From the NCBI GenBank assembly GCA_009746045.1, contig RPFO01000406.1:1332030-1396029 (forward strand): a DNA stretch of 64,000 nucleotides, in the 5' to 3' direction. The DNA comes from Mesostigma viride. Taxonomy: Eukaryota > Streptophyta > Mesostigmatophyceae > Mesostigmatales > Mesostigmataceae. The number at the start of each line of letters is the position of its first letter. Position 1 is the first letter of the stretch. The translations under genes were made by a program, and so were the position numbers. Under the pieces are notes generated by a model. It searched no databases. It was not told where the DNA came from and saw only the letters and a list, made by a program, of their open reading frames with translations. This document shows positions 62,274 through 64,000 of this stretch, piece after piece.

Positions 62274-63470
62274 GGTTTTCTGGCTGTGCCTGACACAGCT
62301 TCTGCACTGCAGACGGTAATTGCTTCGATGAATAGATGTGATGGAGGGTTGCAGGCTACCAAATGCAAGCGACATGGACGGCATGCATACGCTGCATTCG
62401 CCAGGGATGGTGCCAAGCTAACGCTGTTTGCAAGCCCAAAGCTTACTTGGCACCCAAGTATTATGTCCCAATTAACGTCAAAATTGGAGTCGCCTTGTTT
62501 CTTATAAATTGCACCTGTCTGTTCTTCTATAATCGAAAGTTGGGAGCTCCCCAGGACGGTATCCTGGAAATACTACTCAGTATAGTACGAAACAATGTCA
62601 CTGTCGAGTGTCGGGTACTGCTGTATGGCCGGCGACCTGCGTCATGGCATGGACGTAGGCACGTAGCCATTCCCCCGCCATTTGCGACAATAATTTTTAC
62701 TCTTACTGACATGACACTTCAGGGAAGGTACTTGCCACAATAATGCGAGCACGCCAAATTGCCACCTGGGCCAGCGGCCAGGCCTGGGCAGTGCTTCACG
62801 CGACGTGTCAGGCCAGGCGTCGACGTGACGAGGCCAGAATCGGCGGGGATCTCGCCTTGCGCGCGCTTCCTGACAGCAGTACCATATGTCCGTACACGAC
62901 GGAGTCCGCGGACCACCAGAATTTGGCCACGCTGGCCTACTTGGGGGCGAGGCGAACTTCCACCATATCGAGTGTGTCTTGCGGGCGTTCGTCGTGGCTA
63001 GCTTCGGGGCTCGCCTTGTTGGAGGTTGTGGCCTTTATAACGGACGTGCGGTCTCCACGTTAGCACTTTCTGGCAATGGTTCCGGAAAGTCGGCAGCATC
63101 TTTCAGTGCGACAGGCTTGAATGGGTGGGGACGTAAATATGTGAATTGTTTGCCTAAGGACAATTGCGATTTTCAATCGATTGCCCCATTTTGAGCCCCG
63201 CATTCAGTAGAATTGACAATGTCCGCGCTCGCGCCGTGCGCTCGGCTGGGCTGTCCGGCAAGTTATGAGCCTGCTAGCGGAACGCATGTCCCATGGAGTC
63301 AGTCCTCTGCTAGTCGGTTATCCTCCTCGTTTTCCGGATGCAAATTGCGAAATAGACGTAGTGGTCTTTTCTCGGGTCGCGTTCAACACCGAATATGCCC
63401 GCAGGCGCGTTCGGCTAGTCCCCGTGGTACAACGTCGACACAACGTGGGCAGCCAGCACGTGCGGCGAGC
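62274..63470. promoter_or_regulatory. Region between divergent NT5C3 and the candidate gene at 63.47 kb
   Basis: 1.2 kb between two divergent starts, so a shared promoter region is likely. No TATA box or operator can be assigned. Several short frames occur but none has a recognisable domain. Confidence 0.35.
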
Positions 63471-63575
63471 ATGGACATGTCTGCCGCTCTTAGCAAGGCG
63501 GAGACCGAGGCCATGAAGCAGCTTGATTTCGAAAAAGGCCTATGCGTTCCATTTCGTAAATATTCGCCGGAATTG
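63471..63575 (+). CDS. Candidate first exon of an unidentified gene
   Basis: ATG at 63471 opens 35 codons (MDMSAALSKAETEAMKQLDF, EKGLCVPFRKYSPEL) up to a strong donor, TTG/GTGAGT, at 63576; without splicing a stop follows at once. The composition is protein-like and helical at first. A possible second short exon follows a CAG acceptor at about 63739 (VQPMLGQES). I do not recognise the family. The gene would run off the right edge of the window. Confidence 0.5.
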
Positions 63576-63576
63576 G

Positions 63577-64000
63577 TGAGTTAATTGTTGCAGCACTGAC
63601 AATTCTCGACGCGTTGGTCATCACCTGCGCGTTAATATGCGACACCACGTAGCGGGACACTGGCTGCAATAGACTTTGGTAATATAGTATTTCACGACCT
63701 TAGACTTCATGTTGTATATACTTTCTTCTGGACCGTCAGGTGCAGCCCATGCTGGGCCAGGAAAGCACGTGAGCGCCGGGATCACCCTATGGCGACGCCT
63801 TCACGCTACGCTTCAGATGGCATAGCCCGCGACCTCGTTGCCTTCGCTGAATAATCCCGTAAACAAGATGTTGCAGCCCAGGGAGAGGGGTCTTGTCTGG
63901 CCACTGCTGGTCATTCAAAAGGTTCAGTAGGATGTCCATCCTAGTGGCCTTAACGTTAATTTGTTATTCTCCAGAGCAGGAATGTGTATGTGACCTTGCT
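63577..64000. other. Probable intron region at the right edge
   Basis: No further coding segment can be supported beyond a possible mini-exon near 63740-63769. Confidence 0.3.

Overview
This is a stretch of a eukaryotic nuclear genome, most likely from a green alga. Three things suggest this. Coding sequence is split by many short-to-medium GT-AG introns. One gene encodes plant/algal-type phytocyanin domains. The retroelements are a chromodomain Ty3/Gypsy element, a Copia element and APE-type LINEs with an L1-like ORF1. The species cannot be named from sequence alone. Exons are GC-rich, while introns and intergenic DNA carry many microsatellites, minisatellites and long G/C homopolymers.

Host genes. 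(1) 6.2-18.5 kb, minus strand: a 12-exon gene for a predicted secreted 751-residue protein with a signal peptide, three phytocyanin-like cupredoxin domains, then a 5'-nucleotidase C-terminal domain without the usual metallophosphatase domain, and a helical tail. All splice phases close (eleven introns: ten phase 1, the last phase 0). (2) 58.1-62.3 kb, minus strand: a 5-exon cytosolic 5'-nucleotidase III (NT5C3/UMPH-1 family) of 289 residues. (3) 52.66-53.17 kb, minus strand: an intronless 168-residue protein with a CENP-B/Psq-like helix-turn-helix, lying directly below an array of TTAGT/ACTAA motifs. (4) 63.47 kb, plus strand: a candidate first exon of an unidentified gene, divergent from NT5C3.

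Mobile DNA. 19.8-50.9 kb is a deep transposon nest that can be unpicked by target-site duplications. An ORF1-only LINE derivative (24.8-46.9 kb) holds a minus-strand LINE-B fragment (11-bp TSD). That holds a 1.9-kb terminal-inverted-repeat DNA element (6-bp TSD CATAAG), which holds an 18.9-kb Gypsy chromovirus (TSD GGGAG). The Gypsy element was hit in its protease by a 6.8-kb Copia element (TSD CCTAC) and in its integrase by a 1.34-kb piggyBac-like element (TSD TTAA). Both LTR elements have nearly identical LTR pairs, so they are young. Around them lie LINE-A, LINE-B and LINE-C copies and a 226-bp SINE. These mostly make 11-bp duplications and end in one of two conserved 3' stem-loops followed by TTAA-type tails. 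A second piggyBac-like element lies at 2.7-4.4 kb, and a diverged Gypsy fragment at 55.6-56.8 kb.

Most unusual points: the phytocyanin/5'-nucleotidase-C fusion; a viroplasmin/RNase H1 hybrid-binding-like ORF ahead of gag and a conserved unknown ORF after pol in the Gypsy element; and a Copia element whose protease lies between integrase and reverse transcriptase and whose gag ends in a leaky-type UGA-CUA stop.
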